DNA from: an uncultured Bacilli bacterium
GTDB lineage: Bacteria > Bacillota_I > Bacilli_A > RF39 > UBA660
Length of the DNA: 64,000 nucleotides
Assembly (NCBI GenBank): GCA_934168205.1
Contig: CAKPMX010000001.1
Coordinates: forward strand, 1-64,000
Reading direction: 5' to 3'
How positions within the stretch are numbered: the stretch's first letter is position 1; the number at the start of each line of letters is the position of its first letter. The notes under the pieces are model-generated. The model was not told where the DNA came from, did no database searches, and was given only the letters and a program-made list of their open reading frames with translations. The position numbers and the translations under genes are program-made. Below, in pieces: positions 63,149 to 64,000 of this stretch.

Positions 63149-63310
63149 ATGATGTACGGATATCCAATGTATAATTATAATGAAACTAATGGAACTTCTT
63201 CTTGGTTTTGGATTATAATTATTGTATTAATTATCTTCTTTATACTATTCTGGAGTAATGGCAATAATAATTGTTATTCTTCTGGTCACAACAATTCAAA
63301 ATGCTGCTAA
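63149..63310 (+). CDS. 53-residue Cys-ended membrane peptide
   Basis: ATG 63149 follows GAAAGGAG. The product begins MMYGYPMYNYNETNGTSSWF, continues into a membrane helix (WIIIIVLIIFFILFW), and ends in an Asn/Ser/Gly-rich tail finishing SKCC. It resembles small YjcZ-like coat-associated peptides in layout (Tyr-rich start, one helix), but identity is not certain. Monocistronic, ending at a strong terminator. The rest of 62964-63333 holds an AT-rich promoter region and nothing else. Confidence 0.72.
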   Translation: MMYGYPMYNYNETNGTSSWFWIIIIVLIIFFILFWSNGNNNCYSSGHNNSKCC

Positions 63311-63342
63311 AAAAAGAGTGTCAACAAACACTCTTATTTTTT
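63311..63342. terminator. Terminator between small peptide gene and folD
   Basis: Arms GAGTGT/ACACTC around CAACAA with T runs on both strands. Confidence 0.88.
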
Positions 63343-64000
63343 ATTTCTAAGTAAATATGCTTTATATGTATTTCTACCAAGTTCAGCAACAGTCATTTGC
63401 CCAACACCACCAGGTACTGGAGTAATATATGAAACTTTTTTCTTAACAGATTCAAAGTTCACATCACCCTTCAAAGTACCATCTTCCATTCTATTGATTC
63501 CAACATCAATAACAACGCAACCTTTCCTTATATCATCAGCACCAATGAAATTAGCCTGACCTATCGCTACAACTAAAATATCCGCTTTTTTAGTAATCTT
63601 ACTAATATCTTCAGTTTTAGAATGACACAACGTAACAGTAGCATCAGCATTCATCATAAGATTAAAGATAGGTTTTCCTACCAAGTCACTTCTTCCTACA
63701 ACAACAACTCTCTTACCTTTAACTTCAATATTATAATATTTCAATAAATCCATAATACCTAAAGGTGTACAAGGAACTAATGATTCTTCATTATGAACTA
63801 ATCTACCCATATTAATATCAGTTAATCCATCAACATCTTTTAAAGGGTCTATTGCATTCTGAATTACCTTTGGATTTAAATGTTTAGGAACAGGCATTTG
63901 TACCAATATTCCATCTACTGTATCATCGCTATTTAACTGATAAATTTTATCTAGTAAAGTCTCTTGACTAACATCACTATCAAACTTTATATGCAAAAAG
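63334..64000 (-). CDS. folD: FolD, C-terminal part (cut by window end)
   Basis: About 222 residues; the first about 60 (including the catalytic-Lys region) lie beyond base 64000, and the frame is open to the edge. Motifs: VDGILVQMPVPKHLN, KDVDGLTDINMGRLV, PCTPLGIMDLL, the NADP loop VVGRSDLVGKPI, and the final TPVPGGVGQMTVAEL. Bifunctional 5,10-methylene-THF dehydrogenase and methenyl-THF cyclohydrolase of one-carbon metabolism, cytoplasmic dimer. No truncation other than the window boundary is seen. Confidence 0.96.
   Translation of the reverse strand, partial: FLHIKFDSDVSQETLLDKIYQLNSDDTVDGILVQMPVPKHLNPKVIQNAIDPLKDVDGLTDINMGRLVHNEESLVPCTPLGIMDLLKYYNIEVKGKRVVVVGRSDLVGKPIFNLMMNADATVTLCHSKTEDISKITKKADILVVAIGQANFIGADDIRKGCVVIDVGINRMEDGTLKGDVNFESVKKKVSYITPVPGGVGQMTVAELGRNTYKAYLLRNKK

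Noticed and set aside
1..64000. Mollicutes genetic code (TGA as Trp)
   Set aside because: Tryptophan is encoded by TGG throughout and TGA acts as a stop (for example at 49425-49427).

Overview
The window is a stretch of an AT-rich Bacillota chromosome. Shine-Dalgarno sites are strong, TTGACA/TATAAT promoters are clear, intrinsic terminators are frequent, and the code is standard (TGG for Trp, TGA as a stop). Several traits point to an uncultured gut-type Bacilli lineage close to the Mollicutes branch (RF39-like): a ClpB without its N-terminal domain, an Xfp phosphoketolase, many single-pass anchored proteins of unknown function, and CotJ-type coat proteins. That placement is inference, because no rRNA gene is present.

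Layout. 1-2.1 kb: tRNA-Gly and tRNA-Cys, then two hypothetical proteins. 2.3-5.2 kb: a tightly coupled three-gene 2-hydroxyacyl-CoA dehydratase/activase-type module, whose first gene appears to start at ATT. 5.2-8.9 kb: an ABC-F ATPase, then a roughly 630-nt gene-free stretch read as an OLE-type large non-coding RNA with a perfect consensus promoter, directly followed by an OapA-like membrane protein; a glucosaminidase-like cell-wall enzyme lies upstream. 9-19 kb: ABC exporter, galE, NUDIX hydrolase, anchored metallopeptidase, cysteine desulfurase, small hypothetical proteins and Hsp20. 19.5-24.5 kb: two adjacent hybrid histidine kinases, one with a degenerate ATP-binding domain and the other carrying a 39-residue tandem repeat and a C-terminal HPt domain. 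24.6-31 kb: phosphoketolase, LppM-like lipoprotein, HtpG, CarD-like regulator and an unlisted 40-residue membrane peptide.

31.3-37 kb is a surface-fibre operon: TasA/camelysin-like subunit, SipW-type signal peptidase, DUF5305-like protein and a glycine-rich surface protein. A divergent collagen-like protein lies beside it. 37-47.8 kb: NUDIX hydrolase, zinc dehydrogenase, glycosyltransferase, MscS channel, anchored proteins, ClpB and a conserved hypothetical. 48-49.4 kb: an IS4-like insertion sequence with a frameshift at a T8 run, inserted just beyond the 3' end of a large VWA adhesin (49.4-52.9 kb). 53-58.3 kb: DUF5662, a large anchored protein with a conserved unknown C-terminal domain, YbjQ, and zinc-ribbon membrane proteins. 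58.5-64 kb: tRNA-His, a CotJA/CotJB-like fusion plus CotJC, a FemAB-type peptidoglycan enzyme, a MurJ/SpoVB-like flippase, a 53-residue membrane peptide and the 3' part of folD.

Three heat-shock loci (hsp20, htpG, clpB) carry CIRCE operators with the -35 hexamer inside the operator spacer, so they form one HrcA regulon. The most notable items are the OLE RNA/OapA pair, the active/degenerate hybrid kinase pair, the fibre operon and the possible ATT start codon.
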